Shown here: piece after piece, positions 20,668 through 33,205 of the stretch
Layout of the letters: each line of letters opens with the position of its first letter
How positions within the stretch are numbered: the stretch's first letter is position 1
NCBI GenBank assembly: GCA_965240325.2
Contig: OZ251236.1
Span: 1,860,001-1,924,000 of the forward strand
DNA from: Rebecca billardiae RCC1528
Lineage: Eukaryota > Haptophyta
DNA length: 64,000 nt
Direction: 5' to 3'
Made by a program: the position numbers and the translations under genes
The notes under the pieces: generated by a model
Seen by the model: the letters and a program-made list of their open reading frames with translations, nothing else
Databases searched by the model: none
What the model was told of the DNA's origin: nothing

Positions 20668-23600
20668 TCACCAGCGCGGCGAGACGCACGTGCCCTCGAG
20701 CATGGTGTGGATGACACCCTGCACCGCGCTCGCCAGCGAGTCGGCAGAGAGGAATCGCTTCACGTGCTTCTTCATGTGCGTCACCTGCCTCAGCCAGCGC
20801 TTCTTGTCCATGTACAGGACGCGCGCGCGCGCCGCAAACTCGCTGGGGCTGTCGGCGATGTGGAACGCTTCTTTGGTGCTGTTGCGCGAGGCGCCCACGC
20901 AGCCGTGCGACGTCGGGATCAGGTGCTGCAAGGCGAGAAGGGTCTTCGTCGATATGCCGCTGCCGCCTATCAGGGTGGGCAAGAGCAGCACGCGCGCCTG
21001 CTTCAGGTACTCCTCGAGGTCGTCGACCACGCCTGCCGTCTTCACCGCCGGGTGCCCTTGCGCAAAGTCCTTCCAGATGTCCGCGCCCACCAGGTGGAGC
21101 TGCGCGTACGGCATTTTGCGGTGCACGCGCGGCCACACCTTGTCGAGCAGCCAGCGCACGGCGCGCTGGTTGCCAGAGTGGTGCGAGCCGACGTACAGGA
21201 ACGACTTGCGCCCCCACAGCCGCGGCCGCTTGCTCGCCATGCCCGACACGATCATCGGCACGTGCCGCACGCACTGCTGCGCCACGCGCGCGTTGCGGAG
21301 GAAGGGCAGCATGCTCCGGGCAGCATGGCCTGCCGGTCCTCCGCCGTCACGGCGATGATGGCGTCCGCGCGCGCGTAGTCGGCTAGCTCGCGCTCCCTGA
21401 TGGACGCGTTGCGCAGCTTGCACCCCTGCGCCACGAGCTGCTGCTGCTGCGCGCGCACGTGGTGCAGGTCGTCGCTCAGCACCACCAGCCGGCCATGCGC
21501 CGCGCTGCTGAGCTTGAGGTGCGCGAGCTCGGGCGCGCTCGGCGCGCCGCACTGCCAGTAATCACCAGGTCAAAGCTGCCGAGCGTGTGCAGGCGGTCGA
21601 ATTGGACGTCGCCAACAATCACGCGCACGCCCAGCTGGCGCGTCGACCGGACCCACTGCGGCGGCGCGTGCAGCACGCCGGGCAGGACGCGTCATCATCC
21701 CTCGGCACGCCGGAGCGAGGCACAGGCAGTGACGCATAGATAGGCGCTCGCGCATCCTGCGCGGCGGCGGCCCGCAAGACATGCCGCGCGCGCGCTCGCT
21801 CGGCGTGGCGCGTCGCCTCACCTTGGCCATCCCTGGCGCCCACGCGGGGTCTCGAGCCACGTAGGTGAGCCGGTGCCCCGAGGCGATCAGCTCGTCGATC
21901 AGCTGCTGCAGCCGCACGTGGCTGCCCTCGATGCCGGCGAGGGGGGTCTCGTTCAGCAGCAGCACCTCCAGGCCGATGTACTTGCGGTACTGCTGGAGAG
22001 TCCGGGTGGATGCCTCGACGATCGCGCCCTCGGTCATCGCCGCGGGCAGCTGGGGCCGCGCTCCGCGCGCGGGTGAGCTGCTGAGCCTTGGCAGGGCGCC
22101 TGGCTGGGCCGCCCCGCCGACGGCCGCCACGGCGCCGAGCGGCGGTGCCTGGGCTGAGGCGAGCGCCGTCGCCGCTGCGCCCATCGCCCAGCCGTCCGTG
22201 TCCGCGTGCAGCATGCGCAGCGTCTGCAGCGGCATGTCCAGGTGGCAGACAGCATGGCCCCGCACCGACACGCGCAGCCACAGCTCCCAGTCCGCGATCG
22301 CCGCCATCTCCGGCCGCTCGTCGAACTGGCCGACCGCGTCGATCAGCGAGCGGCGCCACGCGATCGAGCGCAGCGGGAGCCTCGCGCGGCCGACGATCCG
22401 CCGCCGGTCGTCCGCAGCCTCGTTCGCCGCGGGGCTCGCCGTCAGGTGGAAGAAGTGGCGCGGCCGCAGGCTGGGCGGCAGCTTGCCATGGGGCCGCCAC
22501 TCGGCGGCGCCCAGCGCTCGCACGCTCGCGAACGGCAGCACGGCGTCTTGCGCGTGCACATTGGCCTCGGCCGCCGGCGCCGCGGAAGCGTCGTCGACAC
22601 TGCTGCCAGTGTGCGCCAGAGAGGCCACTGCGCCGCTGCGCTCGACGAGGACGGCGGAGGTGAGCGCGGCGCACAGCGGCCGCGCCATCAGCCCTTCCAG
22701 CCTCGCGCTCAGCGCGTCGTGGGCGAGGCGCTCGTCAAGGCGGAGCGCTGTGATCACGTCGGCCGAGGCGAGCCGCCAGCCGGCGTTGAGCATGGCGTGG
22801 ACCCGCGTGCTCGCGCGCAGCCGGTGGTGCCGGTACACGGCCCCCAGCCCGCCCTCCGCGTCGAGGTACCGCACGGGCCCTCCCCAACTCCCCGCCTCGA
22901 GGTACCGCGCGTCATCAGGCGCGCACAGCCGGCGCAGCAGCCACGGCTCGTCCTCGAGCGGGCGCGTGGAGAGGAGGAGCACCTCGACGACCTCCATGCC
23001 GCGCTGCTGGTGCAGCTCGACCAGGAAGGAGGAGACAGCGCTCTCGCGCTCGGTCAGGTTCGTGTGCTCGCCACCCGTCGCGGGCGAGACCAGCGGCACG
23101 AGCAGCGTGATCGACGGCGGCATGGCGCCGCGGCTGTGGCGTCGATGCTGTGCATCTGGATGGCCCGGCCAAGCTGCGGCTTCCCCGCCCTCGGGCTGCG
23201 CTGCGCGCGGGCTGCAGTACGACCATGATGATGACGACGACGCGCTCGACGCCGTCGGCACGCGGCAGAGCTGCACGGTCAGCTCGAGCGGCGAGGGGTC
23301 GAGCTCGGAAGGCGCGAAGCACGACTCGGCCGAGGCCTCCACGAAGCACAACAGGTGCGAGCACAGCGAGAGCAGCGCCCGCCGCTCGCGCGCGCGAGAC
23401 GGCCGCTGATGCAGCTCGAGCCGCTCCGCGTTCACCACGTCGATCGTGCACCGCCCTGCCTCCGTGTGCGAGAGCGAGATGTGCACCTCGGCAGGCTGGC
23501 CGGGCTCGATGCGCCGCACGATCCGAAGCCCCTCCATCGCGAGCAGCCGCAGCTCCTCCGCCTCCCTGCTCGCGGCGGGTGTCATGCCCAGCCCAGCAGG

Positions 23601-23984
23601 GTGTGACTTGGGCCCAGCAGCATCGCCGCTGTGTGCTGCGGGATGCCTCTCGCGAACTGATGGGCGGATCGGGCCGCCGCTGCCGCCGCTACCGCCGCTG
23701 CGAACGCTGCCGACTCGCGTTGCGCCCTGCCCAGGCGGAGCACCGCTGGCGGGGAGTGCCGCCACGGCCGAGGATGTCGGCCGCAACACAGAGCTGTGCC
23801 CGCCGTCTGAGCGGCGATCGTCGTTGCTGCCGCGTGCCTGTCCTGCGCGCGCGGTGAGTTTGCTTGTCGCCTTGCGCTCGTCCGACGAGTGGAGACGCCC
23901 GAAGAAGAGGATATATATACATACCAGCGCGCCGGTCGCGAGCGCCACCAAGAGGTAGCGCCCCGCGCGGCGCGTCGTCGACAT
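20668..23984 (-). CDS. GT2-GT4 fusion glycosyltransferase, type II membrane protein, with two apparent frame lesions
   Basis: Exon 1 is 21822-23984 (721 residues). After a 166-nt GT-AG intron (21656-21821), exon 2 is 20668-21655. A short cytoplasmic tail and signal anchor (about residues 8-29, YLLVALATGALVCIYILFFG) suggest a Golgi-type protein. The first half has GT2-like features (SITLLVPLVSP, and near its end FDERPEMAAIADWELWLRVS, as in rhamnosyl/GlcNAc-type GT-A enzymes). The second half is a GT4/GT1 fold (KSFLYVGSHHSGNQRAVRWL, VDDLEEYLKQARVLLLPTLI, GGSGISTKTLLAL). The frame breaks twice in exon 2. At 21560/21561 one base seems missing (DLVI, then YWQCGAPSAPEL in the next frame). At 21304-21326 a 14-bp unit is tandemly repeated (one full copy plus 9 bp), and one copy fewer restores a continuous frame. 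The gene is either recently broken or the sequence has errors here. Donor and acceptor sugars are unknown. Confidence 0.65.
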
Positions 23985-24850
23985 CGATCAGCCCCACATC
24001 GCCATCATCATCAAGCAGAGGAAATACGATACGGGTCCCCGGGATCAGATTCGAGGCGGAATAACTTTCGCGTCAACTTTATTCGTCGTCAACTAATAAC
24101 TACGACTACTACTACTGCTACTAATACCACAGAACTTCACACCAGGTACGTTGTCTACAACGCGTACCCGCCTGGACCTCGTCTGAATCGGGCATATGCG
24201 ATTTCGAGTCGCGTCGCATTTTTTTGATATTTTTCCCGCGGCCAGCGGAGTAACGGCGGGCGGTTGACTATGATGATGATGATGACTGATGGAGTGAGCG
24301 CGCACGCGGCGCACGGGGACGGCTTGGACCAGCTGCTATCCGATACCAGCGGCTGAGACTGCTGCCATTAGACTGCCGCATCCGGCCCCAGTGGCAGTGC
24401 TCCCTTGACGGGCCTTACTAGCTGCCCTCGGCCTCGACCGTCCGGCCCGCCGCTGCGCAGCTGGCCCGTGGATCACACTCACTACCGTAGCCTACCGAAA
24501 CTCCGGGTCAGCGGGCGGTGCTCTGATCAGAGTCTGCTCACCACCCGAGCGTCCGACTTGTCGACAATATTGGGGCACTGCTGCCGACGAATCAAGAGAC
24601 TTGCGTAGTCATACGTACCTCATCACTGCTACCTTCCCTGTGTCTTTCAGTCAGTCTGACCCGAGCACTGAGCAAGCGCAGTGGTTCCCGACCCGGACGG
24701 GCGCCGCGCCGATGCGACATTGTTCGTCAAGTTCCGCCGCGAAGCGCAAAAGCGACAACCGAGAAATCAGCGCGCCTGGGCCTGGCCGCCCTGGCGGCCT
24801 GGCCGCCCTGGCGTGCCGAGATCGGTCGAACGCCGGCGTCGGCCGCCATC
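23985..24850. other. Intergenic region between divergent glycosyltransferase and MBOAT genes
   Basis: This 866-bp gap has divergent genes on both sides. Positions 24060-24300 are of low GC with ACT/TAC and GAT triplet runs (CTACGACTACTACTACTGC, ATGATGATGATGATG). Nothing coding is recognised. Promoters of both genes should lie here. Confidence 0.5.
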
Positions 24851-26251
24851 ATGCCGAGCATGATCGTGCGCGTCGCGATTGGGATCCTCTCCTTCTTCCC
24901 GCTATCGCTCGCCTTCCGCGCCATCCCGCGCGGCAGCGTCGCCAAGCACGTCTTCTCCGCGGCCATGGGCTCGCTCGCCGTGCTCGTCTGCACGTCGGCG
25001 CAGCACTTTGCGCACATGTCCGTGATCACGCTCGCCTCGTACGCGCTCATGCAGCTCGCGCCCCGGCGGCACGCGGGCTGGGCCGTGCTGCTCTACGCGT
25101 TCGCGCACGTCTTCGTCGTCCACCTCGCGCGCGACGGCGCGCTGCCGTACCTGCTCGACGCCGAGCTGCACGCGCCGCTGCTGGGCGCGCTGAACGTGCG
25201 CCAGTTCCAGGTGCTCGTGATGGGCGCGACGCTCAAGGCGGGCGGGTTCGCGCTGAGCTGGGCGGACGGCGCGCGGCCCGCGGGCGCGCTGAGCAGGCTG
25301 CACGCCTCGCAGCGCCTCGGCCGCATGCCCAGCCTCCTCCGGTACTGGGGCTACATGTTCTTCTTCCCTTCCGTGTTTGGGCACCCCACCTTCTACTCGT
25401 ACGCCGAGTACGAGCACGCCGCGGGGGACGAGCGCCCGCTGTGCGCCGCGGCGGTCACGCCGGTGCCGCCGCTCCCGCCGCTGGACTGGCGCACCATCGC
25501 GCAGCGGCTGTGCGAGGGCCTCGGCTTCGGCGCCATCCACGCGCTCGCGCCGCGCTTCACGGCCGAGTGCTCGGCGGGTGTGTACGCGCCGCTGCCGTGC
25601 TACTGCGCGTCCGTGCTCTCGCTGTCCAAGTTCTACGCGTTCTGGCGCGTGAGCGACGGGCCGATCGTGATCGCCGGGCTGCTGCCCTCGGCGCAGCTCG
25701 CCGGCGCCGAGCACTTCACGCGCGTGCGCCACACGCTCCTCGCGCCCGACTTTGCGTTTGCCGTGCGCATGTGGAACCTGCCGGTCGCGCGCTTCCTCAA
25801 GGTGCACGTGTTCGCGCGCTCGCCGCGCGCGCTCTCGGCCTCGCTCACGTTCGCCTTCTCGTCGCTGTGGCACGGCGTGGCGCCGGGGTACTTCCTGGCC
25901 GCATCGACCGCGCTGCTCTTCCTGTCGGTCACGAGCGCCCTGCAGCCGCTCGGCGCGGTGCTCGCGCCGCCGTCCGCGCCCGCGCTGCACGCGGCGTGGG
26001 GCGCCGCCGGCCGCGCGCTCTCGCACGGCGCGGCCGCCTTCCTCTTCCTGCCCATGATGACGCTCACGGGCGCGGAGACGCTCGCGATGCTGCGCGCGCT
26101 CAAGTTCGCGCCCTACTTCGTCGCCGGCGCCCTGCTGCTCGGGAGCGCGCTCGTGCCCGTGCCTGCCAGCGGCACGGCGGCCAAGCGTCACAGCCGGACG
26201 AAGGAGAATGGCAGCAGCAGCAGCAGCGGCGGCGGCGACCACTCGTCATGA
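24851..26251 (+). CDS. MBOAT-family membrane-bound O-acyltransferase
   Basis: This is a 466-residue polytopic protein with about 8-10 hydrophobic segments (for example MIVRVAIGILSFFPLSLAF at the start and the region 25040-25130). The MBOAT signature is intact: N309 in RMWNLPVARFLKVHVF and the invariant catalytic histidine H341 in FSSLWHGVAPGYF. FFFPSVFGHPTFYSYAEYE (about residues 173-191) is the substrate-chamber segment seen in lysophospholipid acyltransferases (LPCAT3/MBOAT1/2/5 and yeast Ale1). Acylation of lysophospholipids at the ER is therefore the best guess over sterol, diacylglycerol or protein acylation. The C-terminus is a hydrophilic Lys/Ser/Gly tail. Length agrees with the LPLAT branch. 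No intron is needed. Confidence 0.85.
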   Translation: MPSMIVRVAIGILSFFPLSLAFRAIPRGSVAKHVFSAAMGSLAVLVCTSAQHFAHMSVITLASYALMQLAPRRHAGWAVLLYAFAHVFVVHLARDGALPYLLDAELHAPLLGALNVRQFQVLVMGATLKAGGFALSWADGARPAGALSRLHASQRLGRMPSLLRYWGYMFFFPSVFGHPTFYSYAEYEHAAGDERPLCAAAVTPVPPLPPLDWRTIAQRLCEGLGFGAIHALAPRFTAECSAGVYAPLPCYCASVLSLSKFYAFWRVSDGPIVIAGLLPSAQLAGAEHFTRVRHTLLAPDFAFAVRMWNLPVARFLKVHVFARSPRALSASLTFAFSSLWHGVAPGYFLAASTALLFLSVTSALQPLGAVLAPPSAPALHAAWGAAGRALSHGAAAFLFLPMMTLTGAETLAMLRALKFAPYFVAGALLLGSALVPVPASGTAAKRHSRTKENGSSSSSGGGDHSS

Positions 26252-29515
<3,264 letters not shown>

Positions 29516-29814
29516 AAGGATCCCAGCAAAACCGTTTAATTGGAGCTACGGGAGCTACGACCTAATGGAGATCGCCGTAAACGCTATTATCTCGTTTGGT
29601 TTTGATTCTTGCCGAAGCAGAGATAACCGTGATCACTATCTATCTCCATTCGATCTTACGCGAAGGATCCCAGCAAAACCGTTAATTGGAGCTACGGGAG
29701 CTACGACCGCTAATGGAGATCGCCACGGGTAAACGCGATTATCTCGTGTAGTTCTGATTATTGCCAAAACAAAGATAACCGTAGTCGCTATCTATCTCCA
29801 TTCGATCTTACGCG
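29516..29814. repeat. Tandem repeat, two copies of about 147-150 bp
   Basis: AAGGATCCCAGCAAAACCG begins at 29516 and again at 29663. Each copy continues through a near-identical body (GGAGCTACGGGAGCTACGAC, AATGGAGATCGCC) to ATCTCCATTCGATCTTACGC, at about 29641-29662 and 29793-29814. The copies differ by small indels and substitutions. The unit is AT-richer than the surroundings and non-coding. Confidence 0.9.
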
Positions 29815-30309
29815 CCAACTACCTTATTTATGGGGTTACTCAGGCTATTTGATTTTGAAGCGGTTGCTCAGGACTGGTCAGCTCGCACCGCAGATCAGCG
29901 CGACGTGCCGCGTTGGCGGCGGAGGCGGCCGCCGCCGACGCCTCGCCCGGCGGCGGCGCGTGGCGTGGCACGCGGGTTCAGGCCAGGTGCCGCAGTGCAT
30001 CCAGGACCGCCGCCGCGTCAGGACGGCGAGCGCACGGGCCGTGCCCGCCGCCGGGGCGTGCGGCCGCCAGTCAAACTCGGCGCGAACCGCGGCAGTGAAG
30101 ATGATCAACACAGCGAAGAAGCAGGTGGTGATCGAGGCGCTGGGCCTAGTGGGCCTGAACATGATGCTGCGCATCTTCTTGGGCCTGCCCGACGCGCACC
30201 CCACGCAGACGTCGCTTCTGGGCGAGTGGCACTCGCGACCCGTGACTGTTCCCGGTCGACTCGCTCGCACTTCGCAGGCCGTGTTCACTCAAGCTGGTCT
30301 TCGTCTACT
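29815..30309. other. GC-rich stretch of unclear nature
   Basis: This is a GC-rich patch inside the repeat island. One frame (starting near 30101, MINTAKKQVVIEALGLVGLN) reads plausibly for about 45 residues but has no extended context. It could be a gene fragment or decayed exon. I do not recognise it. Confidence 0.3.
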
Positions 30310-30522
30310 GTCCTCCGCGTCGCGACGATGGGCTCGACGGAGCCGCACAACCTGCAGCTGCTGCAAGATTCACGCACCCTGCGCGTGCGCTGCCCCGAGA
30401 CCGCGCCGCCGCCACCGCGCGTCTTCCGCGTCGCGACGATGGGCTGGCGACGGAGCCGCACAACTGCTGCAGCTGCTGCAAGATTTATTCACGCACCCTG
30501 CGCGTGCGCTGCCCCGAGACTA
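30310..30522. repeat. Tandem repeat, two copies of about 110 bp
   Basis: CCGCGTCGCGACGATGGGCT followed by GACGGAGCCGCACAAC, CTGCAGCTGCTGCAAGATT and CACGCACCCTGCGCGTGCGC occurs from about 30314 and again from about 30426. The second copy has small insertions. Confidence 0.85.
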
Positions 30523-31536
30523 CTCGAGGGACTGGTCGCAACCGCCTCCGGGGCTGGCCGTCACCCCGCTGGCGCCGGGCGGCCCCGGGTCGCGGGACTA
30601 CTGTAGCCGCGCAGCCATTCCGGAATCCGGTGGCGGGGCGTGCGGCCCCGGGCTGCCATCGGCATCGCCATCGGCATCGGGCATCGCCATCGGCCCCGGC
30701 CGAGTTGCCGAGGCAAGCCGACGGCGACGTGCCGCTGCGAGCCGGAGCCTTGACTCTTGACTCTTGAGGCTTGACGAGTGGCATGGCCCATGCGGCAGTA
30801 GTTAGTCGCCGGACTCGGGCCGTATCGCCATCGGCGATCCAGAGTCCTCGCTCGGCCCCCGGGCCGCAGCCCGGGCCCGGAGCCAGTGGGCGGGCAACTG
30901 AGTGAGCCGTAGCATGGCACTGCTCACAGGCGAACTGTTGGTTGGCACCGACGGTCAGACTATAATAATTAGATGACAGACAGCGTCTGTATGACGATAC
31001 ATACTGCTGGCTAGTATTCGGTTAGCAAGCCGACAGAGAGTCGGCACCGCGGGCCCCTAACTACGTTGGTTCTACGAAAGGACCGCGGAACGCGGTCATA
31101 TGATGATGATGATGATGATATAGATGATGATGATGATGATGATGATCATGATCATGATCATGATTATTATTATAACTTATTTGAAGCCGCTGGCGCCGCT
31201 GCGGCTGGTCACTCGCCGCTCGCGGCTCGTCGGTCTGTGGGCGGCGTCCGCACGTCACGCCTCCGTCGACTGATTCGAACTCAGGTCACTCAGCCGCAGC
31301 GGACCCCGGGCCCCGGCCCGGGGGGCGCGAGACGGTCTGCCAGTCGGACGACGAGTGAGTCGAGACGAGTGACGAACGATATTATAATAATATATATATA
31401 ACAGTACGACTATAGATTAATAACAGAACGTCGTCAGTCCGCTCACACGGACAGACACACGGACCGGCGGCCGGCGCTGCCGTGAGTCGCGGACGAGTCA
31501 GAGTCCGGCGGACGACGTAGGCGGAGAGTACTATAG
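30523..31536. other. Non-coding, low-complexity region
   Basis: This region contains short CATCGGCATCGC-type repeats (30655-30700), a trinucleotide GAT array (31101-31163), and an AT patch near 31380-31400. No gene is supported. Confidence 0.5.
31101..31163. repeat. (GAT)n / (TGA)n trinucleotide array with CATGAT tail
   Basis: TGATGATGAT-type repeats, interrupted once by ATATAGATG, pass into GATCATGATCATGATCATG. This is a simple-sequence repeat outside genes. Confidence 0.9.
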
Positions 31537-31544
31537 CGTCTTAA

Positions 31545-32896
31545 CCCCTATTGTGGAACGGACCCCTATTGTGGAACGGCGCCAGTTTTTCCTATGTAGA
31601 GCTCGGATGTCGCGGAGGCGATGAGATCGGCGGCTACCGCCGTGTGCGCCTGGCCAAGGCGCGTCCAATGAGCCCAAGAACGTCGTCATAGCCCCGCCCC
31701 AGCGCCGTCCGCAGCCGATCGTTTGCTGGAGTCAGAGCTGAGAATCTGGTGTGAAAAAATGGTTTTCGGCTTCTGTAGGCCGAAGCTTCGGCCGGGAGGG
31801 CGCGCACGGTATTTTTGGGAGCTCCCCGAAAGCAGCCCGGGCAGGGAATCAAGCCGGCTTGCCGCTGCCGCACTCGTGGATGGAGCGCGAGTGACACGAA
31901 TTGGGTCAGGTCAGCATGGCTGATTCCTGGTTTGGAGGGTCGAGGACGCCCCGCCGCGGCGGGGGGCGGTGCGGCGGCGCGAGCTGACTGGTGGCGATGA
32001 TGAACGCGTAGCCGAAGGTGCCGGACCGTCAGGCGACGCCCAACCCCGCAAAGCAGCTTCATCGCCTGCCGACCGCGCGAGAGCCGCGCCGCACGAAGCG
32101 GCTGGGCGCGAGTGGACTACGACCCGCCGGATGCAGCCATCAGGGACTGTGTGTAGAGTGGGGAGCTGCGTGAGGGCACAGCTGTCGCCGACTTCGGCTC
32201 ATACGCCGTGACAACGGGCCACGCTCTGTCGGATGGTGAAGGACCCGACCAGCCCGTCGAGGCCGCTGGGGCTGAAGCCGCGGCTGAGCGGCTGTGACGG
32301 TCGAGCAGATGCACACCAACTGGGTCGCGGAGATAGCGCTACTCGGCTTCGCGCCGACCACGCGGCAGGTCTGCATCGATGCGGCGCTTCTCTTCCTGCG
32401 TAGCGGCGCGCCCTTCTCGACGCTCTCCAGCATGCCCTGGAAGCGGTGGTGTCGGCGGCGGCTCAGGCGCCACGCGAAGGCGAGCGAGCGTCGATGACGG
32501 ACACGCTCGTCGACCGCATCACTCATTGTGGAGAGGGTTCGCGCGGGCAAGACGTGCCCCCCGGCGGCTGCGGGGTCGAGGGCGGGTGCCCACACCACCA
32601 GCGCGCCGGCGAGCGCCAGTGGGCCGACTGCGAACGCTCAGGAGCCAGCAGTGGCACCGTCCTGAGCGAGGAACCAAAATCGTTCCACAATAGGGGTCAG
32701 TCGACCCGTCGACGCACCCCGCGGGCGCGCGCGCGCGCGCGCGCGCGCGCGGGCGAGTTCCGAGCTCCGCACCCTCAGAGGTGTATGGTCCCTTCGGTAG
32801 GACCCATGGCCAGTACCTGACACCTTAAGATCGCTCGCCGAGCCGCACTACCTCGCCCTAGGGGCGGAAAACCCGAAAATCGTTCCACAATAGGGG
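31545..32896. mobile_element. piggyBac-like non-autonomous element flanked by TTAA
   Basis: Inverted termini CCCCTATTGTGGAACG (31545-31560) and CGTTCCACAATAGGGG (32881-32896) are perfect reverse complements. Each is flanked by TTAA (31541-31544 and 32897-32900). The flanking bases CGTC-TTAA and TTAA-GACG join into an empty-site palindrome CGTCTTAAGACG, so the insertion duplicated exactly TTAA. Subterminal copies of the same motif lie inside both ends (31563-31578, and inverted at about 32681-32696). TTAA duplication plus termini starting CCC are the marks of piggyBac elements. The 1352-bp interior has only short frames (31634-32062 and 32140-32598 on minus) with no recognisable DDD transposase, so it should depend on a transposase encoded elsewhere. 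Confidence 0.75.
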
Positions 32897-33205
32897 TTAA
32901 GACGTTAGCGGCGGTATCTGACGACGCGACTACTGCGGCCGGCCCGGAGCAGTATAGGCGCCTGGACCGAGGCTGCGGCATCACGACTGCTCACACTTCA
33001 CAGCAGGGACTGGCGGCGACGGATGACCGTGTCCGTTGCATGGCACGACTGAGTAGCAGCAGCAGTCGTCGCATTGCTGAGCACATGCAGACCCCGCCCC
33101 GGGAACCGCGCCGGCCGCCAAGCTGACATCTCGCAGCGATTGGTCGGCGAGAAGCGCTGCCCGCCAGGAGGGCCCGCGCTGCCACGCGCCAGCGCTGCCA
33201 CGCGG
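32897..33205. other. Intergenic region 3' of the PRC1/MAP65-like gene
   Basis: This is 309 bp between the mobile element and the gene stop. The sequence is mixed, with no reading frame of interest. Confidence 0.5.

Noticed and set aside
21619-23857. Frames on both strands overlapping the GT2-GT4 gene (for example 21865-23409 plus)
   Set aside because: They lack domains, while the minus frame has a signal anchor and transferase motifs and splices cleanly.
29849-30760. 303-codon frame with MINTAKKQVVIEALGLVGLN
   Set aside because: It crosses a tandem duplication and ends in low-complexity sequence, with no recognisable domain; only a possible fragment.
31066-31401. Asp/His-rich frames at 31061-31401
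   Set aside because: They are products of the GAT trinucleotide array.
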